DNA of 64,000 nucleotides, from assembly GCA_963820795.1 (NCBI GenBank), contig CAWGBJ010000008.1, forward strand, positions 62,001 through 126,000, read 5' to 3'. A program made the position numbers and the translations under genes. Numbering within the stretch: position 1 is the stretch's first letter; the number at the start of each line of letters is the position of its first letter. Positions 8,299 through 17,149 of the stretch are shown here, one piece after another. This stretch comes from Roseiarcus sp963820795. Lineage in GTDB: Bacteria; Pseudomonadota; Alphaproteobacteria; Rhizobiales; Beijerinckiaceae. The notes beneath the pieces are model-generated. The model was not told where the DNA came from. It was given only the letters and a program-made list of their open reading frames with translations, and did not search any database.

Positions 8299-9096
8299 CT
8301 AATCCTTGATATCGTCCGGACGCGGCATCGAAATGATGTTGTAGCCGGCATCGACGAAGTGAATTTCTCCCGTCACTCCGTCCGAAAGGCTGGAAAGCAG
8401 GTAAAGCGCCGCGCCTCCGACGTTTTCGATGGTGACGGAGCGGCGGAGCGGCGAATGCGCGCGCTGGAAGTTGAACATGAATCGCGCGTCGGCGATGCCT
8501 GCCCCGGCAAGGGTGCGGATCGGACCGGCGGAGATGGCGTTGACGCGGATGTTGTTCGGGCCGAAGTCGGCCGCGAGATATCGCACGCTGGCCTCCAGCG
8601 CAGCCTTGGCGATGCCCATCACATTGTAGTTCGGCATCACACGGGTCGAGCCGCCGAAAGTCAGCGTCAGCATCGCCCCGCCCGAGGGCATGAGCTCCGC
8701 GGCGCGCCTGACGATCTCGGTGAACGAAAAGGCGGAGATGACCATCGTCCGAACGAAATTGTCCCTGCTGGTGTCGGCGTAACGCCCCTTCAGCTCGTTG
8801 CGGTCGGAAAAACCGATGCAGTGCACGAGAAAGTCGAGCGAGCCCCAGTCCGCGGCGATTGTGGAAAAAAGGGTATCGAGCGAGCTGACGTCCTCGACTT
8901 CGCACGGCCAGACGCGCTCGGAGCCGAGGCTGTCGGCGAGCGGCGAGACGCGCTTGCCGAGCGCTTCGCCCTGATAGGTGAAAGCAAGGTCGGCGCCCTC
9001 GCCGGCCAGGGCTTTGGCTATGCCCCAGGCAATGGAGTGGTCGTTGGCGACGCCCATTATCAAGCCGCGCTTGCCGCGCATCAATCCAGACGTCAT
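8299..9096 (-). CDS. fabI: Enoyl-[acyl-carrier-protein] reductase (NADH)
   Basis: Performs the last reduction of each fatty-acid elongation cycle. The 265-residue SDR-like protein shows the FabI cofactor motif GVANDHSIAWGIAK near residue 15, the FSDRNELKGRY stretch near 97 and the active-site Y-x6-K in YNVMGIAKAAL near 157. Start ATG 9096 is used; a TTG just before it and ATG 9081 are alternatives. It lies downstream of fabB and fabA on the same strand, the usual rhizobial fabA-fabB-fabI cluster for making unsaturated fatty acids. This FabI type is normally triclosan-sensitive. Confidence 0.95.
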   Translation of the reverse strand: MTSGLMRGKRGLIMGVANDHSIAWGIAKALAGEGADLAFTYQGEALGKRVSPLADSLGSERVWPCEVEDVSSLDTLFSTIAADWGSLDFLVHCIGFSDRNELKGRYADTSRDNFVRTMVISAFSFTEIVRRAAELMPSGGAMLTLTFGGSTRVMPNYNVMGIAKAALEASVRYLAADFGPNNIRVNAISAGPIRTLAGAGIADARFMFNFQRAHSPLRRSVTIENVGGAALYLLSSLSDGVTGEIHFVDAGYNIISMPRPDDIKD

Positions 9097-9153
9097 CAAA
9101 ACGCTCGAGAGCAGGAGGATCGGTGGATTGCGAAGAAAGCGGCGCCGCCGGGC

Positions 9154-10377
9154 CTAAGCGTCGACGTGTTTGAACACGAGCGTCGCGTTGGTGCCGCCGA
9201 AGCCGAAGGAATTGGAGAGAACGGCCCGCAAGCCGACATCGTCGCGCCGCGTCTGGACGATCGGCATGTCGGTGAAGGCGGGGTCGATCTCATCGATATG
9301 CGCGCTTTCGCAGATGAAGCCGTTGCGCATCATCAAGAGCGAGTAGATCGCCTCGTGCGCGCCGGTTGCGCCCTGCGAATGTCCGGTTAGCGACTTGGTG
9401 GCCGAGATCGGCGGACACTTCTCGCCGGCGCCAAACACCGCGCGGATCGCCTCGATCTCTTTCAGGTCGCCCACGGTAGTCGAGGTCGCGTGAGGATTGA
9501 TGTAATCGATCGGCGTCTTCACCGTGGCCAGGGCCAGGCGCATGCTGCGCTCGGCGCCCTCTCCGGACGGCGCGACCATGTCGTGTCCGTCCGAGGTCGC
9601 CCCGTAGCCGACGATCTCGCCGTAGATCCTGGCGCCGCGCGCCTTCGCCCGTCCGTATTCCTCGAGCGTCAGCACGCCCGCTCCCGCGGATATCACGAAG
9701 CCGTCGCGATTCCTGTCGTAGGCGCGCGAGGCGCGCGAGGGCGTCGCATTGAATGCCGAGGACATCGCGCCCATCGCGTCGAACAGCACCGCCAGCGTCC
9801 AGTCCAGCTCCTCGCAGCCGCCGGCAAACATCACGTCCTGCTTGCCCGTGAGAATTTGTTCATAGGCCGCGCCGATGCAGTGGCTCGAAGTCGCGCAGGC
9901 GGACGAGATCGAATAGCTGACGCCCTTGATCTTGAACCAGGTGGAAAGCGTCGCCGAGGCCGTCGAGCTCATCGCTTTCGGGACGGCGAAGGGACCGACC
10001 CGCTTCGGCCCCTTGGCGCGCGTGACGTCGGCCGCCTCGACGATGGCGCGCGTCGAAGGTCCGCCGGAGCCCATGATGATGCCGGTTCGCTCGTTCGACA
10101 CTTCGTCCGGAGCAAGGCCGCTATCGACGATCGACTGTTGCATCGCTACGTGATTCCAGGCGGTGCCGCCGCCGTGAAACCGCAGCGCTCGGCGGTCGAC
10201 CGTCTCTTCGGCGTTGAGCGTCGGCGCGCCCTGGACCTGCGACCGGAAGCCGAGTTCGGCGAATTTCACCGCCCGGGTGATCCCGGATCGGCCGGAATGA
10301 AGGCTCGCCGTCACTTCCTGGGTGTTCGATCCGATCGAGGACACAATGCCCATGCCGGTGACGACGACGCGCCTCAT
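9154..10377 (-). CDS. fabB: 3-oxoacyl-[acyl-carrier-protein] synthase I (KAS I)
   Basis: Condenses acyl-ACP with malonyl-ACP and is the elongation enzyme needed for unsaturated chains. The 407-residue protein starts MRRVVVTGMGIVSSIG, has the nucleophilic Cys in SSACATSSHCIG near residue 162, and the two catalytic His in NPHATST near 296 and KSLTGHSQGATGAHE near 332. Start ATG 10377 has GGAG six bases upstream, which decides it against the four-codon longer frame. Downstream of fabA with a 39-base gap, so probably one operon. Confidence 0.95.
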   Translation of the reverse strand: MRRVVVTGMGIVSSIGSNTQEVTASLHSGRSGITRAVKFAELGFRSQVQGAPTLNAEETVDRRALRFHGGGTAWNHVAMQQSIVDSGLAPDEVSNERTGIIMGSGGPSTRAIVEAADVTRAKGPKRVGPFAVPKAMSSTASATLSTWFKIKGVSYSISSACATSSHCIGAAYEQILTGKQDVMFAGGCEELDWTLAVLFDAMGAMSSAFNATPSRASRAYDRNRDGFVISAGAGVLTLEEYGRAKARGARIYGEIVGYGATSDGHDMVAPSGEGAERSMRLALATVKTPIDYINPHATSTTVGDLKEIEAIRAVFGAGEKCPPISATKSLTGHSQGATGAHEAIYSLLMMRNGFICESAHIDEIDPAFTDMPIVQTRRDDVGLRAVLSNSFGFGGTNATLVFKHVDA

Positions 10378-10416
10378 CGATGACTCCATACCCTCGCGCC
10401 GTCTTAAGCTTGCCCG

Positions 10417-10941
10417 TCAGGCCGGCATCGGATTTGGCGCGCCGAACAGTCCGACACGCAGATCTCTCACTTCATATATCCGCTGGCCATCGGCCTCCAG
10501 CCAACCATCGGCAATGCCGAGGATCAGCTTGCCCCTGAACACCCGTTTCATGTCCACGCCGTAGATGACCCTTTTGATGGTGGGAAGCACCTGATCGGCG
10601 AATTTGACCTCGCCGACGCCGAGCGCCCGGCCGCGACCGGGCAGGCCGAGCCAGCCCAGAAAAAATCCTGTGAGTTGCCAGAGCGCGTCGAGCCCGAGAC
10701 AGCCCGGCATGACCGGATCTCCCTTGAAATGGCAGTCGAAAAACCAGAGCGTCGGCTTGACGTCGAATTCCGCGCGCACCTCGCCCTTGCCGTTGGCCCC
10801 GCCGGTTTCCGAAATCTGCGAAATCCGATCGAACATCAGCATCGGCGGCAAAGGCAATTGGGCATTGCCGGCGCCGAACAATTCCCCCCGGCCGCAGGCA
10901 AGGAGATCTTCATAGGCGAAGCTGTTGCGGCGAGCGTTCAT
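10417..10941 (-). CDS. fabA: 3-hydroxydecanoyl-ACP dehydratase/isomerase
   Basis: Introduces the cis double bond at the C10 stage of fatty-acid synthesis. The 174-residue hot-dog protein has the catalytic His in FFDCHFKGDPVMPGCLGLDALWQ (about residues 68-90, written in part) and the Asp in the CLGLDALWQLTG helix. Length matches the family. First gene of the fabA-fabB-fabI cluster. In many rhizobia the iron regulator irr is divergent from fabA; here the upstream 170 bases hold no gene. Confidence 0.95.
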   Translation of the reverse strand: MNARRNSFAYEDLLACGRGELFGAGNAQLPLPPMLMFDRISQISETGGANGKGEVRAEFDVKPTLWFFDCHFKGDPVMPGCLGLDALWQLTGFFLGWLGLPGRGRALGVGEVKFADQVLPTIKRVIYGVDMKRVFRGKLILGIADGWLEADGQRIYEVRDLRVGLFGAPNPMPA

Positions 10942-11114
10942 GTGCGGGACTTGCCCTTCGGGGCCCGCCGACCTTTGGCGCGGAGACCTTTCGGGCGGCT
11001 TGGTAACACAAAGCGCCTGTCTGTCGAAAGCGCCGCTCGCGGCGCATGCGTTTTTGCCGCAGCTGATGCAGCCGGGCCACAGGCACGGGATGGTTGCGGC
11101 GCTCGTTCAGCGGC

Positions 11115-12230
11115 CTAAGACGGCGCGGACTGAGCTTTTGCGATCAATAAGGCAGATCGGCGGCCGGGATCAGGCCTTGCTCGGTCAGGACGACCCATGA
11201 ATCGCCCTGGCGCAGGATTCGCTCGAACTCTTCCCGCGCCCGGCAAAAAGTCGCCTAGCCGCACCGCGCGCTCGCCGTAGCGTCCCCCAACGAGGGCGAC
11301 GTCGTCCCGCGCGCCGAGAACGATGTAACCGCGCAACACGGGCCTCGGCCGGTCGATCGAACCGGTCGTCTCCATGGAGACGTTGGGGCCGAGTTTTGGC
11401 GGTGCGGGAGACTGCTTTTGCGGAGTTGAAGCGGGGTTTGCCGCCGTCGCCGCCGCCACGACTGTTTTCTTTTCGAGCTCCGCGATGCGAGCCGCGAATT
11501 GGGTGACCTCCGCGCTCGCCGTCTGGTCGATATGTTCGCCGAGTTTGTCGACCTTGGCGCTTTCCTCGCGGTCCATCTTTTCCACCCTCTGCGAGAGCTG
11601 CGCAAGCGCGCTGCCGAGCTCGCGGGAGGAGGCGATACTGGATCGGATCTCGCCGATCGATCGTTGCAATTCGAGGAGTTCGTCGTGCGACTTTGCGCTT
11701 TCGACCGCGCTCAGCCGCGCGCTCAGGTCGTCGATCGTCCTGGTGAGCGCCTGGGTTTGGTGCGCCCTCTCGCTGAGCAGGCCGGCCTGCCTGCCGTGCT
11801 CCGTGAGCATCCATGCGCTGCCGCCCGCAAAGATGCCCGCCGCCGCGATCCCGGCGACCAACAACAGCATAGAGAGAAAGTGGCGTCCCGGCCGCGGGGT
11901 CTGGGGATCGTTGACCGGCTCGGCGCGCGGCGCGGCGTCGCGGGCGAACCGCAAAGGCAAGAGCGCTCTCGGGGCGCTCGATCCCACGCCCGCTTCTTCT
12001 TCTCCGTCATCCAGCGGAAATTCAGGCGGTTCGCGCCCCGCGTACCGGTCTTCCTTTTCCAGATCCGGGCCTTGCGTGGCGGCGACGCCGAACGGCAAAG
12101 GCAAGAGAGCTCTCGAGGCGCTCGATCCGGCGCCCACGTCTCGTTCCACGTTATCCAGCAGAAATTCGGGTTTTTCGCGCCCCTCTGACTGGCTTTCCTG
12201 TCCAAGATCCAGGGCTTCGCGATCGCTCAT
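11115..12230 (-). CDS. Coiled-coil single-pass membrane protein, C-terminus frameshifted
   Basis: Unassigned protein of 371 codons as read. An acidic N-terminal half with two similar segments (ALLPLPFGVAA and ALLPLRFARDA contexts) precedes one transmembrane helix (about 122-143) and a long coiled coil (about 148-265) rich in Ala, Glu and Ser, then a conserved globular end starting PVLRGYIVLGARDDVALVGG. At about 11240 the frame is shifted: dropping one T after GAGRV lets the next frame continue ERILRQGDSWVVLTEQG and stop at 11144-11146, a natural end, whereas the read frame turns into an Arg/Pro-rich tail. The true gene is probably 11144-12230. Function unknown; it resembles rhizobial inner-membrane proteins of the mitofilin-like, coiled-coil kind only in outline. 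Confidence 0.7.
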   Translation of the reverse strand: MSDREALDLGQESQSEGREKPEFLLDNVERDVGAGSSASRALLPLPFGVAATQGPDLEKEDRYAGREPPEFPLDDGEEEAGVGSSAPRALLPLRFARDAAPRAEPVNDPQTPRPGRHFLSMLLLVAGIAAAGIFAGGSAWMLTEHGRQAGLLSERAHQTQALTRTIDDLSARLSAVESAKSHDELLELQRSIGEIRSSIASSRELGSALAQLSQRVEKMDREESAKVDKLGEHIDQTASAEVTQFAARIAELEKKTVVAAATAANPASTPQKQSPAPPKLGPNVSMETTGSIDRPRPVLRGYIVLGARDDVALVGGRYGERAVRLGDFLPGAGRVRANPAPGRFMGRPDRARPDPGRRSALLIAKAQSAPS

Positions 12231-12360
12231 GGGAAAAAACGGCCAACGGTTGACGTAATGTTCATCGGATTATCGAAGGTTGGAATTAATGAACCGTTGA
12301 CCATCGAGGTCGCCGTCGCCGAAAATCGTCTTTGGTCGGCCTGATAAAGGACAGAAGTTG

Positions 12361-14682
12361 ATGGCGATAATGAAATTTGGCGTCGGCCAGCCGGTTCGGC
12401 GCGTCGAGGACGACCGGCTTATTCGCGGCGCCGGACAATACACCTCGGACTTGGCTCCGGAGGGCGCGCTCGTCGCCCATTTCGTTCGCAGCCCGCACGC
12501 TCATGCCCGGTTTTCCATCGCCGACCGCGCGAAGGCCGCCGCTGCGCCCGGCGTGCGGGCCGTTTATGTCGCCGCCGATTTCGCCACGCTGGGCGACCTT
12601 CCGGTCATCGCCTCGGTGCGGAGCTCCGACGGCGCCCGAGCCCGGTTGAAGCCGTTTCCCGTAATGGCCAGCGACGAGGCGCATCATGTCGGCGACATCG
12701 TCGCTATGGTTGTCGCCGACACCGGCTTTGCCGCGCGCGACGCCGCGGAGGCGCTCGCGATCAAGTGGGAGCCGCTGCCCGCGGTCGCCGACTTGAGAGA
12801 GGCGCTGCGGCCGGATTCGGTTCAGCTCCTGCCCGGCGCCCCTGGAAACGTCGCCTTCGACGTCCACCTCGGCGATAAGGATCGCACGGACGCAGTCTTC
12901 GCCGGCGCGGCGCGGGTCGTGAGGATCGACGTCGTCAATCAACGCCTCGTGGCAAATTTCCTCGAGCCGCGCGGAGCCGTCGGCCTCTATGACGGGGAGA
13001 CGGACAAGCGAACGCTCTTCGTCGGCACCCAGGGCGTGCATATCGTGCGCGACCATCTGGCTTCGGATGTGTTGAAGATTCCGCCGGACAAGCTCAGGGT
13101 CGTCACCACCGACGTCGGCGGCGGATTCGGCATCAGGCAATTTCTGCACCGGGAATATCCGCTCGTCCTCGAGGCCGCCCGATGGCTCAATCGCCCAATT
13201 CGCTGGCAGGCCGACCGGACGGAGCATTTCGTCGGCGATGCGCAGGGGCGCGATCATGTCACGACCGCAGAGATGGCGCTCGCCTCCGACGGCCGGTTTC
13301 TTGCGCTCCGCGTCGACGCTGTCGCCAATCTCGGCGCCTACACGTCGCAGTTCGGGCCTTACGTTCCGTGGCTCAGCATATCGATGGCCAACGGGCCGTA
13401 TAAGATCGACGCGCTGCACGCCCGCGTTCGCGGCGTCCACACGCATACCCTTCCCGTCGACGCTTACCGCGGCGCAGGGCGCCCCGAAGCCGCCTATCTC
13501 CTCGAGCGTCTTGTCGACCGCTGCGCGCGCGAGCTCGGGCTGTCGCAGGAAGCGATCCGGATGCGAAACTTCATCCCTGCGGCGGCGATGCCCTACAAGA
13601 CTGAAACGGGCCGCACCTATGACGTCGGCGATTTCGCCGGGGCCTTGAGCCGATGCGTCGTCAAGGCCGACGTCGCGGGCTTCGACGGCCGGGCCGCCGA
13701 GTCCAGGCGGCGCGGCGCCATCCGCGGCCTGGGCGTCTCGAGTTACATCGAATGCACCGCCTGGGGCGACGGCGAGACCGGCGCCCTCAGGCTGGAGAAG
13801 GACGGGTCCTTGACGCTGTTTATCGGCACGCAATCTAACGGCCAGGGACACGAGACGGCTTTCGCCCAGGTCGTCGCCGAGCGCTTCGGCGTCGCGCTCG
13901 ATCAGGTGAAAGTCGTCACAGGAGACACGGACCGCATCGAAACCGGGGCCGGCACGGGCGGGTCCCGCTCGATCCCGATCGGCGCGGTAATGAGCGACCG
14001 CGCGGCAATCGCGCTCGCGGGCTCGTTGAAGGACCTCGCCGCCGACAAACTCGAGGCGGCGAGCTCGGATCTCGAAATCGTCGATGGCCAGGTTCGCATT
14101 GTCGGCACTGACCGCTCGCTGTCGCTTGCCGAAATCGCCGCGCTTCCCGCCGCGACCCCGGAACGGCTGCGGGGCGCCGGCTCCTACACGCCGGACATGG
14201 CGACCTATCCCAACGGCACGCATATCTGCGAGATCGAAATCGATCCCGAAACCGGGGAGGCGCGGATCGCCCGCTACACCGTGGTCGACGATTTCGGTTT
14301 CACCCTGAACCCTCTCCTGCTCGAGGGCCAGGTTCACGGCGGCATCGCTCAAGGCATCGGCCAGGCCCTGATGGAGCACGCCGTCTACGACCGCGACGGC
14401 CAGCTCCTGTCCGCCAGCCTGATGGATTATTGCGTGCCGCGGGCCGACAGTTTGACGCCGATCGAGTTTGAGACGCGCAACGTTCCCTCGACCACCAACC
14501 CGATGGGCCTGAAGGGCGCCGGCGAAGCTGGTTCGATCGGATCGACGCCGGCGGCGATCAACGCCGTCGCCGACGCCCTATGGCGCGCCTACGGCGCCCC
14601 CGACATCGATATGCCGGCGACCCCCCAGGCGATCTTCCGCGCCATCCGCAAGGCGGAAGCCGCTAAGGCAGCTTCAGGGTGA
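12361..14682 (+). CDS. Xanthine dehydrogenase-family molybdopterin-binding subunit (CoxL form II-like), orphan
   Basis: A 773-residue large subunit of the molybdenum hydroxylase family (carbon monoxide dehydrogenase/aldehyde oxidoreductase type). It shows RRVEDDRLIRGAGQY at the start, GGGFGIRQ near residue 258, the active-site loop AYRGAGR at 368-374, which is the form II rather than the true CO-dehydrogenase AYxCSFR loop, and the catalytic Glu at about 722 in GAGEAGSIGS. The FAD and 2Fe-2S subunits that normally accompany it are not adjacent. Instead two c-type cytochromes follow on the same strand. Start ATG 12361 follows AAAGGA; TTG 12358 is one codon longer. Likely an aldehyde or N-heterocycle oxidoreductase; substrate unknown. 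Confidence 0.88.
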   Translation: MAIMKFGVGQPVRRVEDDRLIRGAGQYTSDLAPEGALVAHFVRSPHAHARFSIADRAKAAAAPGVRAVYVAADFATLGDLPVIASVRSSDGARARLKPFPVMASDEAHHVGDIVAMVVADTGFAARDAAEALAIKWEPLPAVADLREALRPDSVQLLPGAPGNVAFDVHLGDKDRTDAVFAGAARVVRIDVVNQRLVANFLEPRGAVGLYDGETDKRTLFVGTQGVHIVRDHLASDVLKIPPDKLRVVTTDVGGGFGIRQFLHREYPLVLEAARWLNRPIRWQADRTEHFVGDAQGRDHVTTAEMALASDGRFLALRVDAVANLGAYTSQFGPYVPWLSISMANGPYKIDALHARVRGVHTHTLPVDAYRGAGRPEAAYLLERLVDRCARELGLSQEAIRMRNFIPAAAMPYKTETGRTYDVGDFAGALSRCVVKADVAGFDGRAAESRRRGAIRGLGVSSYIECTAWGDGETGALRLEKDGSLTLFIGTQSNGQGHETAFAQVVAERFGVALDQVKVVTGDTDRIETGAGTGGSRSIPIGAVMSDRAAIALAGSLKDLAADKLEAASSDLEIVDGQVRIVGTDRSLSLAEIAALPAATPERLRGAGSYTPDMATYPNGTHICEIEIDPETGEARIARYTVVDDFGFTLNPLLLEGQVHGGIAQGIGQALMEHAVYDRDGQLLSASLMDYCVPRADSLTPIEFETRNVPSTTNPMGLKGAGEAGSIGSTPAAINAVADALWRAYGAPDIDMPATPQAIFRAIRKAEAAKAASG

Positions 14683-14829
14683 AAGAGCTTCAGGGTGAAT
14701 AAGTATAGTTCGAAGAGTGTTTGCGCTGCGTCGCCAGGCCTTCGATCATTTCGGGCGCCGTGCCGACGTCGTGCTGGCTCCAGGCGAACACAAACCGCCC
14801 AAATTTGGCTTCAACTTAAGGAGGCGACT

Positions 14830-15273
14830 ATGTGGAAGCTGTCGGTCTTTGTTGCGGTGTTCGTCCTCGGCGCGAGCGCCGCGCTCGCGATGTCGGGCGC
14901 GGAGGCGATCAAGGCGCGGAGAGACCTCATGAAAGCTGACGGCGCGGCGACGAAGCCGGTCGTCGCGATGCTGCAGGGCAAGGCCCCATTCGATCTCGCG
15001 ACGGTGCAGAAGGCGCTGAAGACCTACGTGAACGCGATGAGCAAGGAGCCCGCCCTTTTCCCGCCGGACAGCAAGACCGGCGACACCAACGCCCTGCCCG
15101 TCATCTGGGATGACGACAACATGGCCGATCTCAACGCGCGTTTCAAAAAACTCGGCGACGATGCCACAGCCGCGCTTGCCACGATCAAGGACGAGGCCAG
15201 CTTCAAGGCCACGATGCCCGGCGTGCTCAAGAATTGCGGCGCCTGCCACGAGAAGTATGAGGCGAAACGGTAG
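14830..15273 (+). CDS. Cytochrome c556/c'-type monohaem protein
   Basis: A 147-residue periplasmic four-helix cytochrome. A signal peptide (MWKLSVFVAVFVLGASAALA) is followed by the helical body, and the haem motif CGACH sits at the very C-terminus (Cys136-His140), the arrangement of the cytochrome c'/c556 family. A strong AAGGAGG ribosome site lies eight bases before ATG 14830, which decides the start although the frame is open back to 14695. It lies 147 bases after the Mo-hydroxylase gene and just before a diheme cytochrome, so it may carry electrons from that enzyme; this is inferred from position only. Confidence 0.9.
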   Translation: MWKLSVFVAVFVLGASAALAMSGAEAIKARRDLMKADGAATKPVVAMLQGKAPFDLATVQKALKTYVNAMSKEPALFPPDSKTGDTNALPVIWDDDNMADLNARFKKLGDDATAALATIKDEASFKATMPGVLKNCGACHEKYEAKR

Positions 15274-15316
15274 TAGCGGCTCGCTCGAGCGACGCGTCGG
15301 CCTGACGCGATCGATC

Positions 15317-16238
15317 ATGACCGGCCGGATCGCGCTCGCGCTCGGCCTCGCGGGCGTCCTCGTCGCAGCCGCTGCGGCCGCGGCGTGGTTCACGACCGCC
15401 CCGCGCCGTGTCTCCGCCGAAGTCGCGGCGGCGGTATCTGAGCCGGGCGACCCCGAGGCGGGGAAAAACGTCTTCTACGTCGCCGGCTGCGAATCCTGCC
15501 ACATGTCGCCGGGGCAGAACGATCCGCTACGGCTCGGCGGCGGCATGGAGCTGAAGACGCCGTTCGGCTCGTTCTACCCGCCCAACATCTCGCCGGACCG
15601 GCACGACGGGATCGGCGGCTGGATCGGCGGACGATTTCGCCAACGCGATGATGGCCGGCGTCGTCGCCGCAGCGGCGAACATCTCTATCCGGCGCTGCCG
15701 TACACGTCCTATTGTCGCATGTCGACCAAGGACGTCCGCGATCTCTTCGCCTTTCTCCGCACGACGCCGCCGGTCGCCGGCAAAGCTCCGCCGAATGCGG
15801 TGAGCTTCCCCTTTTCGATCCGCCGCGCGGATCGGCATCTGGAAATTTCTTTATATGCCGAGGATCGACCATCCGCTGGCGGCTGACCCGGTCGACCCCG
15901 AGGGCCTCGGCCGATATCTCGGTCGAGGGGCCGGGACATTGCGCCGAGTGCCATTCGCCGCGAACTTTCCTCGGCGGGATCATCGAATTCGCGACGGCTG
16001 ACCGGCGGTCCGTTGCCGGACGGCAAGGGCAAGGCGCCGAACATCACGGCCGACGGGCCTCAAAGATTGGTCCGAAGACGACGTCGAGACCGCGCTCTCG
16101 ACCGGCTTCACCCCGTCGGGCGACGCGCTCGGCGGCCCGATGGCCGCGGTCGTGCGCAGTCTCGGGCAGGTTCCCGCGCCGGATCTCTCGGCAATCGCCC
16201 ACTATCTCAAGTCATACAGGCCGGCCGCCGGTCCCTGA
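15317..16238 (+). pseudogene. Diheme cytochrome c, disrupted by several frameshifts
   Basis: Reading across frames reconstructs a membrane-anchored diheme cytochrome c of about 300 residues. It has an N-terminal hydrophobic anchor (about residues 4-24), first haem motif CESCH near 15489, second haem motif CAECH near 15946, and a conserved end HYLKSYRPAAGP stopping at 16236-16238. Frame changes are needed near 15625, 15662, 15672, 15828, 15910, 15990 and 16062. The segments in each frame are well conserved, so either the local sequence is error-rich or the gene decayed very recently. Relatives act as electron acceptors for molybdenum dehydrogenases or alcohol/aldehyde dehydrogenases, matching the upstream gene. 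Confidence 0.8.
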
Positions 16239-16248
16239 ACGGGCGCGG

Positions 16249-16677
16249 TCAGGCCGCCGCCGTGGCCGCCGCGGCCGCGTCGGCGCGGATACGGTTGATC
16301 ATGGCGCGCACCCCGTTCGACCGCTGCGGGGTCAGATGCGCCTCGAGGCCGAGCGCGCGGAAGGCGCCGAGCGCGTCGACGGCCAGGATCCGTTGCGGCG
16401 GCTGATCGGAGAAGAGGGCGATGGCGATGGCGATCAGTCCGCGGACGAGATGGGAATCGCTGTCGCCGCGATAGTGGAGGACTGTCTCTCCGCCGTTCGT
16501 TCTCGGCTCCAGCTCGAGCCAAACCTGGCTCACGCATCCGCGCACCTTGTTGGCGGCATTGTGCGCTTCCTCGCTCAAGGGCTCGAGGCCGTGGCCGAGT
16601 TCGATCACATAGCGGTAGCGGTCCTCCCAGTCGTCGAGGAGGGCGAAATCGTCGCGGATGGCGTCGAAGACTGACAA
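16249..16677 (-). CDS. sufE: Cysteine desulfuration protein SufE
   Basis: Accepts persulfide sulfur from the desulfurase SufS and passes it to the Suf scaffold for Fe-S cluster assembly. The 142-residue protein carries the sulfur-accepting Cys48 in NKVRGCVSQVW, the DWEDRYRYVIELG opening and the LVRGLIAIAIALFSDQPP helix, all typical. The Ala-rich tail is ordinary for these GC-rich genomes. It converges with the broken cytochrome gene. Full-length and intact. Confidence 0.95.
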   Translation of the reverse strand: MSVFDAIRDDFALLDDWEDRYRYVIELGHGLEPLSEEAHNAANKVRGCVSQVWLELEPRTNGGETVLHYRGDSDSHLVRGLIAIAIALFSDQPPQRILAVDALGAFRALGLEAHLTPQRSNGVRAMINRIRADAAAAATAAA

Positions 16678-17149
16678 TGGGACCTCATGCCGATGAACCG
16701 GCGCCTCTCATATAGAGGGCGGCGCGCTGAAGGCCAGCGCCATCCAATCAGATGGGGGCGGCCGATTTCGGTGATTGTTTGATTGTTTCGACAATTTCAT
16801 CCAGAGACTCAGAACGTCGTCAACGATTCCTCGGTCCCGCAATTGGGCCGATCCGCAGAAGCTCGATTGGCGGGGGCTCCGCAGAAAAGTTTCGAATGAC
16901 TCCCGGGTTACCCGGCTTCCGGGTCTCACTGGCGCAGGGAGATGTTGCCGCAAAGTCCTCGAACAAAAGGCCTTTTCGGCGCAGATTTTCCCCGCAAAAG
17001 GAGCGTTCCGTGCAAATTCGCTGCCCGAAGGAAATTTTGCTCGAGTGGGACCCGGCGCCATCTTAGGATTCTGTAAAGCATCCGGTGCGATCCTTAAGAT
17101 CGGATGAAGCTTCTCCGGCGCCGAGGCGTTGGATTTCGGGAGACGAAGA
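16678..17149. other. Gene-free interval between sufE and the PG-binding protein
   Basis: About 470 bases with lower GC than the flanks and no reading frame whose product I recognise. Short open frames exist on both strands, but have no ribosome site or family signature. It should hold the divergent promoters of sufE and the downstream gene. Several rhizobia carry a small DUF5330 gene here; no trace of it is evident. Confidence 0.4.

Noticed and set aside
12286..14379. Minus-strand open frame of 697 codons
   Set aside because: It lies antisense to the Mo-hydroxylase gene, has no recognisable domain, and its length follows from high GC; the plus strand shows all family motifs.
16708..17061. 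Minus-strand frame of 117 codons upstream of the PG-binding gene
   Set aside because: No ribosome site, no family signature, and a competing frame of equal length on the other strand.
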